Notes under the pieces: model-generated
The model's input: only the letters and a program-made list of their open reading frames with translations
The model's database searches: none
What the model was told of the DNA's origin: nothing
Assembly: GCF_016918015.1 (NCBI RefSeq)
Contig: NZ_JAERMK010000007.1
Location: 85,839-149,838, forward strand
DNA from: Glycomyces sp. YM15
Lineage (GTDB): Bacteria; Actinomycetota; Actinomycetes; Mycobacteriales; Micromonosporaceae
Direction of reading: 5' to 3'
DNA: 64,000 bases
Program-made: the position numbers and the translations under genes
Shown here: one piece after another, positions 23,679 to 32,585 of the stretch
Layout of the letters: every line of letters starts with the position of its first letter
Position numbering within the stretch: position 1 is the stretch's first letter

Positions 23679-26264
23679 CTAAACCGTGGCCGGACGCGGG
23701 TCCGCGATCGTCCACTCGTACTCCCCGGAACCTACCTCGCACGGCTCGCACCCGGGCAACGCCACCAGCGCACTCGTGTTGGGCGGCACCGCGGCCCGCA
23801 CGACCACGCCGCCATCGCCCGCCTCCCAGCGCACCCGCGCGCGGCCGTACGGCGTCTCGTGCTCCGTCGCCGCCCATTCCAGCCCCGCCAGCGGCACCGG
23901 AGCGATCGCCATCCGCCGGTACCCCGGCTCGAGCGGCGCCAGCCCCGCCGCCGCGCGGTGCATCCAGTCCGCGATGGCACCGAACGCATAGTGGTTGAAC
24001 GAGGTCATCTCCCCGGGATTGATCGAGCCGTCCTCCAACATGGAGTCCCAGCGCTCCCAGATCGTCGTGGCGCCCATCGTCACCGGGTACAGCCATGACG
24101 GCGCGCCCGTCTGCAGCAGCAGCGCCCGCGCCGTCTCGGCGTGCCCCGTCCGCACGAGGGCGTCCTGGATCAGCGGGGTCCCCACGAACCCGGTCCCGAT
24201 CCGGTGGTCCGCCCCCTCCACCAGCTCGGCCAGCCGGTCGCCGAGGCGACCGACCAGTTCCGGCTCGGTCGCCAGCTCGAACACGATCGCCAGCGCGTAC
24301 GCCGTCTGCGCGTCCGACATGATCCGGCCCGCAGGAGTCACATACTCCCGCAACCACGCCGCACGCACCTCCTCCGCGTACTCGCCGTAGCGCTTCGCGT
24401 CCTCGTCATGGTCGAGCGACCGCGCCGCGTCCGCGACGAGCCGGGAGGACCGGAACAAGTAGGCGCTGGCGACGATGTCGTGGTCGGTCTTGGCCCGGAA
24501 CGGGTCGTCCGGCGGTGCGCTGGGGTCGAGCCAGTCGCCGAACTGGAAGTCGCCCTCCCAGAGCCGCCGTTCGCCGGCGAGCGCGGCGACCTGGTCGACC
24601 CAGGCCCTCATGCTCGGGTACTGCCGTTCGAGCACGGCCCTGTCCACGTACCGTTCGAAGAGGACGGAGGGCACGACGGTGGCCGCGTCCGCCCAGGCCG
24701 CCGCCGGGGTCTTCGCCCATTCGAGCACGTTCGGCACGATGAACGTGACACCGTTGTTCTCCTCCTGTTCGAGCGCGAGGTCCTCGAGCCACGACGAGAG
24801 GAACCCGTTCGCGTCGAACAGGTAGGACGCGGTGGGGGAGAAGACTTGGATGTCGCCGGTCCAGCCGAGGCGCTCGTCGCGCTGCGGGCAGTCGGTGGGG
24901 ATCGACAGGAAGTTGCCCCGCATGCCCCACACGACGTTCTCGTGGAGGCGGTTGAGCCGCGCGTGCGAGGAGTCGAACCAGCCGGTTCGGTCCATGTCGG
25001 AGTGCACGACCACGGCGGTGACGTCGGCCGGGTCGAACTCGCCCGGCCAGCCCTCGACCTCGGCGTACCGGAACCCGTGGAAGGTGAACGCGGGCTCCCA
25101 GGTCTCGACCCCGTTGCCCGCCAACGTGTAGCGGTCGGTGGCCTTGGCGTGGCGGAGCGGCCGCACGCCGAGCTCGCCGTGTTCGAGGACTTCGGCGTGG
25201 CGCAGCACGACGGTGTCGCCCTCCCGGCCGGAGACGCGAATCCGCAGGTGCCCGACGAGGTTCTGCCCGAAGTCGAGGATCGTCCGTCCACTGGGTGAGG
25301 TGAGTACCTCGGCGACAGGCAGCTCCTCGGTGGCGCGCACCGGCGGGGCGGTGCGCGGGACGGGAGTGACCGCCTCGGCGGCGTCCGTGCGCGCGTCGAG
25401 CCAGGACGCGTCGTCGAAGCCCGGTGAAGACCAGCCTGGCGACTCCCGCCGTGCGTCGTAGTCCTCGCCGGCGTAGATCCCGCTCGCGGTGAGCGGCCCG
25501 TCGACGGTCGTCCGCCAGGTCCCCTCGCCGGTGGCGATCACTTCCGCCGGACCATCGGCGTATTCGAGGACGAGCTGCGCGGCGAAACTCGGCTGTCCGC
25601 CGTAGAACGGCTCGGCCGCGCCGTGGAAGCCGAAGCTCTCGGTGTACCAGCCGCCCGCAAGCATGGCGCCGAGTGCGTTCGGGCCGGTCGTGAGCAGCGC
25701 GGTCACGTCGTTCGTCTCGTGCACGATCCGGCTCTGGTACGCGGTCCATCCGGGCTTGAAGCGCTCGTCGTCGACCGCGACGCCGCCGAGCTCGACCTGG
25801 AAGAGTCCGCGCGCGGTGCTGTACAGCGTTGCGGCCCGGAGCCCTTCGCGCACTTGGAATTCGTGGCGCAGCAGCACCGGCTGCCCGATGTCGGCGGGAT
25901 CGGGCGCGGAGAGGAACGCCGCCCGCCATTCGCCCTCGGCGAGGAATCCGGCGCGGATCTCCAGCGGCGCGCTCCAATCCGATGCTTCGCCGTCGGAGCC
26001 GCGCACGCGGACCCGCAGCTCCCCGCGCTCCCGGGGGAGCAGGGATTCGAACGGCCACTCGACGAACACCGACTCGGCGCCCTCGACCTGGGCGATCGCG
26101 GCCGCTTCGCCTCGCCGCCATTCGATTTCGGCGCTCACCTGCGTCCAGTTCCGAGTCCTGGTCATGGTCTTCCACGACAGCCGGGGTCGGCTCGTGCCGA
26201 CGAACGGGGCGTCGGTGCGGTATTCGGCGCGGAGGGAGTGGACTGAGGGGTGCAGAGGGTTCAT
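23679..26264 (-). CDS. alpha-L-rhamnosidase, GH78
   Basis: An 861-residue enzyme without a signal peptide. It has the GH78 layout of N-terminal beta domains, an (alpha/alpha)6 barrel and a C-terminal beta domain. The catalytic signature CPQRDERLGWTGD lies near residue 455, followed by the aromatic-rich barrel (WLDP, TSFNHYAFGAIADWMHR). It releases terminal L-rhamnose, probably from imported oligosaccharides or glycosides. ATG 26264 has AGGAAG at 7 bp. It lies downstream of the LacI gene on the same strand and is the likely target of that repressor together with alpha-galactosidase. Confidence 0.92.
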   Translation of the reverse strand: MNPLHPSVHSLRAEYRTDAPFVGTSRPRLSWKTMTRTRNWTQVSAEIEWRRGEAAAIAQVEGAESVFVEWPFESLLPRERGELRVRVRGSDGEASDWSAPLEIRAGFLAEGEWRAAFLSAPDPADIGQPVLLRHEFQVREGLRAATLYSTARGLFQVELGGVAVDDERFKPGWTAYQSRIVHETNDVTALLTTGPNALGAMLAGGWYTESFGFHGAAEPFYGGQPSFAAQLVLEYADGPAEVIATGEGTWRTTVDGPLTASGIYAGEDYDARRESPGWSSPGFDDASWLDARTDAAEAVTPVPRTAPPVRATEELPVAEVLTSPSGRTILDFGQNLVGHLRIRVSGREGDTVVLRHAEVLEHGELGVRPLRHAKATDRYTLAGNGVETWEPAFTFHGFRYAEVEGWPGEFDPADVTAVVVHSDMDRTGWFDSSHARLNRLHENVVWGMRGNFLSIPTDCPQRDERLGWTGDIQVFSPTASYLFDANGFLSSWLEDLALEQEENNGVTFIVPNVLEWAKTPAAAWADAATVVPSVLFERYVDRAVLERQYPSMRAWVDQVAALAGERRLWEGDFQFGDWLDPSAPPDDPFRAKTDHDIVASAYLFRSSRLVADAARSLDHDEDAKRYGEYAEEVRAAWLREYVTPAGRIMSDAQTAYALAIVFELATEPELVGRLGDRLAELVEGADHRIGTGFVGTPLIQDALVRTGHAETARALLLQTGAPSWLYPVTMGATTIWERWDSMLEDGSINPGEMTSFNHYAFGAIADWMHRAAAGLAPLEPGYRRMAIAPVPLAGLEWAATEHETPYGRARVRWEAGDGGVVVRAAVPPNTSALVALPGCEPCEVGSGEYEWTIADPRPATV

Positions 26265-26303
26265 GCGGTGCTTCCTGTTCGGTCGTTCGTAGTGCCGGTC
26301 GAT

Positions 26304-26314
26304 TGAACGATTCA
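26304..26314. promoter_or_regulatory. TGAA-CGA-TTCA palindrome upstream of GH78 gene
   Basis: An 11-bp inverted repeat 40 bp before the rhamnosidase start. A related ACGATTC core occurs upstream of the ThuA-like gene near 22500. A LacI-type operator role is a guess. Confidence 0.3.
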
Positions 26315-26341
26315 CTCGTGCGGCGGTGACCGCGCTGGACT

Positions 26342-27385
26342 TCAGCGGCCCCCGAGCGCCCGCGGCGGCCGGGTGCTGGAGCGGACGACGAGGTCGGGTT
26401 CGACCACCTCGTGTCGCGGTGCGGTGCGCCCCGCGAGGCGTTCGAGCAGCAGTTCGACGGAGCGGCGGCCCATCCGCTCGCCGTCCTGGCGCATGGTGGT
26501 GAGCGAGATGCCGGGGTGGCCGGCGATCGCGATGCCGTCGTATCCGGCCACCGAGACGTCGTCGGCGGTGAGCCCCGCGTCGGCGACGGCGCGCAGGACC
26601 TCGAGCGCCGGTTCGTCGTGGCAGGCGACGATCGCGGTCGGCCGTTCGGTCTCGGCGAGCAGCCGCAGAGCGGCCCGATGGGCGCCTGCGGTGACGCCGG
26701 GAACGTGGGCGATGTTGATGCGGTCGCCGAGGCCGGCCTCCTGCATCGCCGTCCGATAGGCCTGCAAGCGGATCGCCTGCGGCACACCGAAACCGGGATC
26801 GGAATCCTCCGGTTCTCCGGTGAGGTGGGCGATGTCGCGGTGCCCGAGGTCGAAGAGGTGCCGCATCACCGTGAGGGCCCCGGCCTCGTCGTCGCTCACC
26901 ACCGTGTCGTACTCCTCGGCCCGGTCGTGGCGTCCGAGCATCACCAACGGGACGGTGGCCGAGACCTCGCTGAGCCAGGCCTGTTCGACCAGCGGCGAGA
27001 CCGCGATGACTCCGTCGACCTGCCGGTCGACGAGGGCCTGGAGGGCCCGGTAGCCCTCGCTGTGCGCGGGATCGGCCGGGGCGATGACGAGCTGGTAGGG
27101 CGTGCCGGACAGCGCCGCGGTCGCTCCGGCGAGCAGCAGCGGGTAGAACGGGTTCGCCAGGTCGGGGATCTCGATGCCGAGCGTGAAGGTCTTGCCGCGC
27201 ATGCCCCTCGCCGAGACGCGGGGTCGGTAGCCGAGTCGCTCGATCGCGGCCGTCACGCGCTCGCGCATCGCCGGGCTGACCCCGTAGGCGTCGCGGATGA
27301 CCTTGGAGACCGCGGACCGCGAGACGCCCGCCGCGCGCGCGACGTCCTCGATGGTGGCTGGACCGGCCTGACCGCGAGCCGCCAT
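26342..27385 (-). CDS. LacI-family repressor of the glycosidase cluster
   Basis: A 347-residue LacI regulator. The HTH is TIEDVARAAGVSRSAVSKVI (residues 11-30), the hinge is YRPRVSARGM, and the sugar-sensing domain begins at FTLGIEIPDLANPFYPLLL. ATG follows GAGGAGG. It lies between GH36 and GH78 genes, all on the minus strand, with inverted repeats in the flanking upstream regions. It probably controls galactoside/rhamnoside use in response to a released sugar. Confidence 0.92.
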   Translation of the reverse strand: MAARGQAGPATIEDVARAAGVSRSAVSKVIRDAYGVSPAMRERVTAAIERLGYRPRVSARGMRGKTFTLGIEIPDLANPFYPLLLAGATAALSGTPYQLVIAPADPAHSEGYRALQALVDRQVDGVIAVSPLVEQAWLSEVSATVPLVMLGRHDRAEEYDTVVSDDEAGALTVMRHLFDLGHRDIAHLTGEPEDSDPGFGVPQAIRLQAYRTAMQEAGLGDRINIAHVPGVTAGAHRAALRLLAETERPTAIVACHDEPALEVLRAVADAGLTADDVSVAGYDGIAIAGHPGISLTTMRQDGERMGRRSVELLLERLAGRTAPRHEVVEPDLVVRSSTRPPRALGGR

Positions 27386-27417
27386 GGCAACCTCCTCCGT
27401 GAAGCAGTGGAGATCAA

Positions 27418-27434
27418 TCTACACATGATGTAGA
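27418..27434. promoter_or_regulatory. candidate LacI operator
   Basis: TCTACA-CATGA-TGTAGA, a perfect 6-bp inverted repeat, 33 bp upstream of the lacI-type start. A further half site TCTACA follows near 27440. The position is typical for autoregulation. Confidence 0.6.
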
Positions 27435-27520
27435 CCGATCTACAAGAGGCGCCCTCGGCAGAAGACCGGGGCCGACCGCCGAAGCGGACGACCCCGCATG
27501 ACCCGGCTTGCGCCGCTATG

Positions 27521-29656
27521 TCATTCGGCCGTCAGATGGATCATGACGGCCTGCACCGGCCACAGGCCCGGCAGCTGCAGCCCGACCTCGGCCAGCACGC
27601 GGCCCGGGACCGAGACGGGATCCTTGCCGAGCCACGGCGGCGTCGTCCAGCCGTGCTTCGGGTCGCCGATCTCCTCCCGCACCCGCAGCGTGTAGCGCCG
27701 CTGCGGGTCGAGCCCGTCGAGCCGGAGCCGTTCGGGCAGCGCGTCTTCGATCGAGGCGACCGTGGCGACGGTGAACACCGCTTCGGAGCGGTCGGCCGCG
27801 ACGACGCCGCGCACGCGCAGCGCCGGGTCCACCACGTCCGGGTGGACGACGCTGCCGGTGTGCAGGAGGCCGCGCAGCTCCTTGTAGAGCGCGCCGAACG
27901 CCTTGATGAGTTCCGTCTCTTCCTCGGTGCAGGACATGATGTCCCATTCGAACCCGGCCGAGCCCTGCAGCGAGGTCGCGATCCGGTAGGGCAGCGGCGT
28001 GGCCCGCCCGGACGAGTGGGCGGGGGAGGGGCCCACGTGCGCGCCGATCATCTCGGGCGGCAGCACGAGCTCGGTCCAGCGCTGGATCTCCTGGCGCTCG
28101 ACGGGGTCGTTCGAGTCGGAGGCCCAGACCCGGTCGGTGCGGGCGAGGATGCCGAGATCGGTGCGGGCGCCGCCGGAGGAGCACGACTCGATCTCCAGGC
28201 CCGGGTGGTCGGCTTTGAGCCGGTCGATGAGCCGGTAGGTCGCGAGGGTCTGCGGATGCGTGCCGGGCCGCCCGTCATGGACCGCTTCGACCAGGTCGCG
28301 GTTGTGGTCCCACTTGATGAACGCGATGCCGAGCCGCTCGACCAGTGTCGACATCTGGGAGCGGACGTGCTCGAACGCTTCGGGATTCGCGAGGTCGAGC
28401 ACGTATTGCGCGCGGAACGAGATGCCCTCGGGGGAGGGCACGGACGCCGGGTTGGCGAGCAGCCAGTCGGGGTGCGCGCGGGCGAGGTCGGAGTCGAGGT
28501 TGACCATCTCGGGCTCGAACCAGAGCCCGAACTGCATGCCCAGCGATCGCACGAGTTCGGCGAGCGGTTCGAGGCCGTCGGGCCAGACCGCCGGGTCGAC
28601 CTCCCAGTCGCCGAGACCGGACCGGTCGTGGCGGCGGGCCATGAACCAGCCGTCGTCGAGCACGAACCGCTCGACGCCGATGTCGGCCGCCTTGCGCGCC
28701 AAGGCCTCCAGTCGCGCCGGGTCGTGGTCGAAGTACACGGCCTCCCAGGTGTTGAGCACGAGCGGGCGGGCGGTCTTCGGGTGCTGCGGGCGTTCGCGCA
28801 TCCAGGTGTGGAAGCGGTCGGCGATGCCGTCGAGCCCGGCGTCGGACCAGGAGAAGTACGCGGTCGGCGCGCTGTAGGAATCGCCGTGATCGAGGCGGAT
28901 CTCGCTCGGGCGCAGCAGTTCGCCCGCGCCGATGAGCGTCACGTGGTCGGTGGGGCGGTCGGTGCGGTGGCGTACGTCGGCGCTCCAGCCGAGGTGCACG
29001 GCCCACACGTCGCCGCTGCGGTTCTTCGGGGTTCCGTTGGAGGCCAGAGTGACCCATGGCGAGTCGTGGCCGCCGCGGCCGCGCCGCGATTCGCGCACCG
29101 TGGTGCCGCGCGGGATCGCGGCCGTCGCCGGCGCCTTCTCGCGGGCCCAGCGGCCGGTGAAGGAGGTGAGGTGGTCGGCTGTCTTCGGCACGGGCAGTGT
29201 CGCCTCCAGCCAGGCGACCTCCACGGTCCCGCCGCCGTCGTTGCGCAGTTCGTGGTCCACGAGGACGAGCCCGCCCGCGCCGATCGCGAGCCGGGTCAAC
29301 AGTGTCAGGCCCGCTTCGGCGTCGACGGCCGCGACTTCCACGGCCGCGTCGTCCCTCTGCGTCAGGGTCGCCGTCCAGCGCGGGAAGAGCGGCCGCCCGT
29401 CCCTCGTGGCGAGGAGCGCCGGCCGGCCCGACCAGCCTTCGGATTCCTGCGGCGCCAAGGAGAGCCGCCATGCGGCGTCGAGGGTGCCGGGCGCGGTCTG
29501 GCGTCCTGTCAGCCGGTCGAGCCCGTCGAGGTCCCCGGCTTCCAGCGGCCCGAGGTCGGCGCCCCAGTGGAGCACGGCCGGCAGGCCTGTTTCCGGTGCC
29601 GAGATGACGAGGGCCACGCCGTCGCGGCGCAGGAGTGTCCAGGTTCCGTTGTTCAC
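27521..29656 (-). CDS. alpha-galactosidase, GH36
   Basis: A 711-residue cytoplasmic GH36 enzyme. The N-terminal beta-supersandwich is followed by a TIM barrel with nucleophile Asp in IKWDHNRDLVEA and acid/base Asp in WASDSNDPVERQ; LDDGWF and FGLWFEPEM are also typical. It hydrolyses alpha-1,6-galactosides such as raffinose-type sugars or galactomannan pieces. GTG start at 29656 has AAGGAG 4 bp upstream. It is the first gene of the minus-strand run that contains the LacI and GH78 genes. Confidence 0.93.
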   Translation of the reverse strand: MNNGTWTLLRRDGVALVISAPETGLPAVLHWGADLGPLEAGDLDGLDRLTGRQTAPGTLDAAWRLSLAPQESEGWSGRPALLATRDGRPLFPRWTATLTQRDDAAVEVAAVDAEAGLTLLTRLAIGAGGLVLVDHELRNDGGGTVEVAWLEATLPVPKTADHLTSFTGRWAREKAPATAAIPRGTTVRESRRGRGGHDSPWVTLASNGTPKNRSGDVWAVHLGWSADVRHRTDRPTDHVTLIGAGELLRPSEIRLDHGDSYSAPTAYFSWSDAGLDGIADRFHTWMRERPQHPKTARPLVLNTWEAVYFDHDPARLEALARKAADIGVERFVLDDGWFMARRHDRSGLGDWEVDPAVWPDGLEPLAELVRSLGMQFGLWFEPEMVNLDSDLARAHPDWLLANPASVPSPEGISFRAQYVLDLANPEAFEHVRSQMSTLVERLGIAFIKWDHNRDLVEAVHDGRPGTHPQTLATYRLIDRLKADHPGLEIESCSSGGARTDLGILARTDRVWASDSNDPVERQEIQRWTELVLPPEMIGAHVGPSPAHSSGRATPLPYRIATSLQGSAGFEWDIMSCTEEETELIKAFGALYKELRGLLHTGSVVHPDVVDPALRVRGVVAADRSEAVFTVATVASIEDALPERLRLDGLDPQRRYTLRVREEIGDPKHGWTTPPWLGKDPVSVPGRVLAEVGLQLPGLWPVQAVMIHLTAE

Positions 29657-29949
29657 GATGCTCCTTCGAAGGATGCGGACAAAGCTTGCGGCGCTTGGGA
29701 AGTCGATCGTAAAGCGCCGCCGCGCGTTTCGGCACGTCGATGGGCACGGTACATGACTTAACCGGGTTAACAAAATCGGATGCACAGCTGCTCAAAGTAT
29801 GTGATAGGTGATATGCCACTGCGAATCCAACGGCGTGAGGCCGGCGGCCGGCGGGTTCCAATGACGCGCACCCTTGCCCCGCACGCCCTCGCGAACGTGC
29901 GATAGGCCCCCATGATCAGCAAAGCAAGCTCTTCAGCACATTCATATAC
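29657..29949. promoter_or_regulatory. divergent control region of GH36 and CBM2-esterase genes
   Basis: About 355 bp separate the two divergent genes. It holds a perfect palindrome TTAACC-G-GGTTAA at 29758-29770, about 100 bp upstream of the alpha-galactosidase start, which fits a sugar-regulator operator. AT content is locally high near 29930-29970, where the promoter of the esterase gene lies. Confidence 0.5.
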
Positions 29950-29996
29950 TTGACTGTGTAAATTAAACCTCGCTACGATCTCCGGGAGCGCTCCCG
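29950..29996 (+). promoter_or_regulatory. promoter with CebR/CelR-like operator
   Basis: A -35 TTGACT (29950-29955), 18-bp spacer and -10 TACGAT (29974-29979) place the transcript start inside the perfect palindrome CGGGAGCGCTCCCG (29983-29996). This differs only at the two outer bases from the 14-bp cellobiose-responsive CebR/CelR box TGGGAGCGCTCCCA of Streptomyces and Thermobifida. It lies 15 bp before the ATG of a cellulose-binding esterase. Cellobiose induction is therefore expected. Confidence 0.75.
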
Positions 29997-30011
29997 AAAG
30001 GACGTAGCGAT

Positions 30012-31109
30012 ATGCGAAGCAAACGAAGCAGGCGGCTGGCCCTCACCACCACCGCCGCGGTCGCGGCACTCGGAGCGGGGGCGCTGACGATCGCCACCGC
30101 GAACCAGGCCCACGCCGAAGACGGCTGCGAAGTCGAGTACACGATCGCCAGCAGCTGGGGCGGCGGGTTCCAGGCGAACGTTTCGATCACCGCCGCCGAA
30201 CCCATCGACGGCTGGGAGATCACCTGGGACTTCCCGGCAGGAACCCAGGTCTCCAGTGCCTGGAACGTCGACTGGAACCAGGCCGGCACCGACTTCACCG
30301 GCGCCGACGTCGGCTGGAACGCCGCCATCGGCTCCGGCCAGACCCGCGAGGTCTTCGGCTTCATCGGCTCCGGCAGCACCGCCGCCCCGCAGGCCATCTC
30401 GGTCAACGGGGACCTCTGCGACGGCCAGGTCGACCCCACCGAGACCCCCACCGACCCGACCGAGACCCCGACCGAGGAGCCGCCCGGCGAAGCCGTGAGG
30501 ATCATGCCCCTCGGCGACTCCATCACCGGCAGCCCCGGCTGCTGGCGCGGCAACCTCTGGGACCTCCTCGACAAGGCCGGCCACGAGATCGACTTCGTCG
30601 GCTCCCTCTCCCAGGCCTGCAACCCCGCGGGCTCCGACCCCGACCACGAAGGCCACGGCGGCTACCAGGTCACTCAGTCGGTCGCGAACGGCGACGTCCG
30701 CGCCTGGCTCGAACAGAACACCCCCGACGTGCTCATGATGCACTTCGCCACCAACGACGTCTGGTCGAACCTCCCGCCCGCCCAGATCCTCGCGGCCTAC
30801 ACCCAGATCGTCGCGGACCTGCGCGAACTCAACCCGGACGCCGTCATCCTGGTCGCCCAGATCATCCCATTGCACCCGGACGCGTCCTTCGGCTGCACGG
30901 ACTGCCCGCAGCGGGCGATCGACTTCAACGCCGAGATCCCGGCCTGGGCCGCCGGCCAGACCACGCCTGAGTCCCCGATCGTCGTGGTCGACCAGTGGAC
31001 CGGTTTCGATCCCGCCGTCGACACCTATGACGGCGTCCACCCTGATGAGGACGGCTACGTCAAGCTCGCCGCCAACTGGTTCGAGGCCCTCGACCCGATC
31101 CTCTCGTGA
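30012..31109 (+). CDS. secreted CBM2-linked SGNH esterase (CE3-like acetylxylan esterase)
   Basis: A 365-residue extracellular protein. A signal peptide (about 1-35, ending QAHA) leads to CBM2 cellulose-binding module (about 38-135, with W residues in ASSWGGGFQ, GWEITWDF and WNAAIGSG). A Thr/Pro/Glu linker (138-156) and an SGNH hydrolase follow. The hydrolase has Ser in MPLGDSITG, Asn in FATNDVW and Asp/His in DGVHPDEDGY. The sequence is closest in pattern to CE3 esterases, which remove acetyl groups from xylan. AAAGGA precedes the ATG by about 9 bp. Likely induced by cellobiose through the CebR-like box. Confidence 0.87.
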   Translation: MRSKRSRRLALTTTAAVAALGAGALTIATANQAHAEDGCEVEYTIASSWGGGFQANVSITAAEPIDGWEITWDFPAGTQVSSAWNVDWNQAGTDFTGADVGWNAAIGSGQTREVFGFIGSGSTAAPQAISVNGDLCDGQVDPTETPTDPTETPTEEPPGEAVRIMPLGDSITGSPGCWRGNLWDLLDKAGHEIDFVGSLSQACNPAGSDPDHEGHGGYQVTQSVANGDVRAWLEQNTPDVLMMHFATNDVWSNLPPAQILAAYTQIVADLRELNPDAVILVAQIIPLHPDASFGCTDCPQRAIDFNAEIPAWAAGQTTPESPIVVVDQWTGFDPAVDTYDGVHPDEDGYVKLAANWFEALDPILS

Positions 31110-31114
31110 TCGAG

Positions 31115-31146
31115 GCCGCCGGGCGTCGCTCGCGGCGCCCGGCGGC
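31115..31146 (+). terminator. hairpin terminator after CBM2 esterase
   Basis: GCCGCCGGGCG pairs with CGCCCGGCGGC across a 10-base loop, 5 bp after the stop codon. There is no U-run, as is common in actinomycetes. Confidence 0.7.
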
Positions 31147-31233
31147 CCGGTTCCGCCGAAACTTCTGCGTTCCACCTGGACAACGGCTGCATCGGGCTTA
31201 CGGTGAGGGCGAGTCCTTCACGAGGAGGTCGAG

Positions 31234-31638
31234 ATGGACGGGGAATCGAAGGCGGCCTGGGCCGCCGGAGGCATGATGTTCGCCGCGGTCAGCATGATCA
31301 TGATCGGCGTGTGGCAGGCGATCGAGGGCATCTTCGGGATCGCCACCGATGAGTTCTACACCGAGGTCGCGGACTATGTGGTCAACATCGACACCACCGC
31401 CTGGGGCTGGGTCCACCTCATCCTCGGCGTGATCACGGCGCTCGTGGGCTTCGCGCTCTTCAGCGGGTCCACTTGGGCGAGGGTCCTCGGCATCACGCTG
31501 GCGTGCCTGGTGCTGATCAACAACTTCCTGTACCTGCCGTTCTATCCGTTCTGGTCGCTGCTGATCATCGCTCTCGCGGTCTTCAGCATCTGGGCCATGG
31601 CGGTGGCTCCGAAGCCTTCGGAGGCCGCCTACCGCTAG
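31234..31638 (+). CDS. four-helix integral membrane protein (DUF7144-like)
   Basis: A 134-residue protein with four hydrophobic helices (about 8-30, 55-75, 82-104 and 106-125). It shows the pattern W-x-A-I-E-G-I-F-G-I near the first helix and WGWVHLILGV near the second, shared by a family of small actinobacterial membrane proteins annotated as DUF7144. Function unknown. GAGGAGG precedes the ATG. It stands alone between two terminators. Confidence 0.75.
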   Translation: MDGESKAAWAAGGMMFAAVSMIMIGVWQAIEGIFGIATDEFYTEVADYVVNIDTTAWGWVHLILGVITALVGFALFSGSTWARVLGITLACLVLINNFLYLPFYPFWSLLIIALAVFSIWAMAVAPKPSEAAYR

Positions 31639-31656
31639 GACGACGGATCACCACGA

Positions 31657-31680
31657 CGGGACGGCCGAACGGCCGTCCCG
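31657..31680. terminator. hairpin terminator
   Basis: CGGGACGGCC and its complement GGCCGTCCCG with a GAAC loop, 18 bp after the DUF7144-like stop. Confidence 0.75.
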
Positions 31681-31747
31681 TTCGGCGTGTCCGGGGACCC
31701 TGTTGCGCGGGTGCCGCTCCCGGGCGGCGCCGTCGCCAGTTCCCAAG

Positions 31748-31786
31748 CAGCAGCGCCGCTCACCCAACGGGCGAGCGGCGCTGCTG
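31748..31786. terminator. second, convergent hairpin
   Basis: CAGCAGCGCCGCTC pairs with GAGCGGCGCTGCTG across an 11-base loop, followed by TGTTT. It lies between convergent genes and is close to the excalibur gene stop, so it may terminate both directions. Confidence 0.75.
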
Positions 31787-31804
31787 TGTTTCGCGACAGC
31801 GGCA

Positions 31805-32371
31805 CTAGCTTTCGCAAGCGATACCGTCGTTGTCGCCGTCCAGGTGCTCGGCGTACCCAGGTTCGTCTGGCTTGATGTCAGTCGCCCCGTCAGCGCGAGC
31901 CTCGGCGCAGTTCTGGTACTGAGATCCCTCGGGAGCCTGCGCAGGCCCGGACCAGTTCTCGCAGCCCGTGCCGTCGCTGTCGGCGTCCAGGTGTTCGCCG
32001 AACCTCGGGTGGCTCTCGTCGACGGGCGCCTCGCCCTCGGCGCGGGCCTCGTCGCAGTTCTCGAAGGGCTCCTCCGATGCCTCGGTGTCGGTCTCCTCCG
32101 GTTCGACAGCGGAGTCGACCGGGGCGTCGGACTCCTCCATCATGGCGTCGTCGTCGCCCGTGTCGAGCGGCTGGAAGTCGACCAGGACGAAGTCGTGGGT
32201 GACTTCCCGATCTTGCGTTCGTTCTCCGCCTGCGGGCGAAGTCGCGATGACGCCCAAGACGAGCGTCATGACCCCTGCTGCTTCGAGCAGCAGCCGAGGC
32301 ATTGGACGTTTGCGGTGAGATTGCTTCTCGTGCCGTCCGTTGTGGACTGACGGCGAGGACGGTGATCGCAT
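31805..32371 (-). CDS. membrane-anchored protein with two excalibur calcium-binding domains
   Basis: A 188-residue protein. One N-terminal hydrophobic segment (about residues 26-45, after MPRLLLEAA) acts as signal or anchor. A Glu/Asp-rich linker follows, then two excalibur repeats of about 37 residues. These have the signature N-C-x-E-A-R-A...L-D-x-D-x-D-G-x-x-C (FENCDEARAEGEAP.. and YQNCAEARADGATD..). Excalibur domains bind calcium through the DxDxDG loop and occur on extracellular actinobacterial and firmicute proteins. ATG 32371 follows GGAGGT. Role unknown. Confidence 0.85.
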   Translation of the reverse strand: MRSPSSPSVHNGRHEKQSHRKRPMPRLLLEAAGVMTLVLGVIATSPAGGERTQDREVTHDFVLVDFQPLDTGDDDAMMEESDAPVDSAVEPEETDTEASEEPFENCDEARAEGEAPVDESHPRFGEHLDADSDGTGCENWSGPAQAPEGSQYQNCAEARADGATDIKPDEPGYAEHLDGDNDGIACES

Positions 32372-32585
32372 CACTACCTCCAATAGCATCGCTTTCGTGC
32401 TATTCGACGGCCCCTCCGGGGCCTCCCTCGCAGGATAGGTCGGCGGCTGGGGTCGAGCACGCAAGATCCGGAATCAAGGTGCGGGACCCCTGGTCGCGAA
32501 GGGTGACGGGGCGCGTTCCGGCTGAATTCGGCACGGGACGACCATACCGAGAACAGCCGGAGAACGCGCCGGTCGGAAGGCGAAT

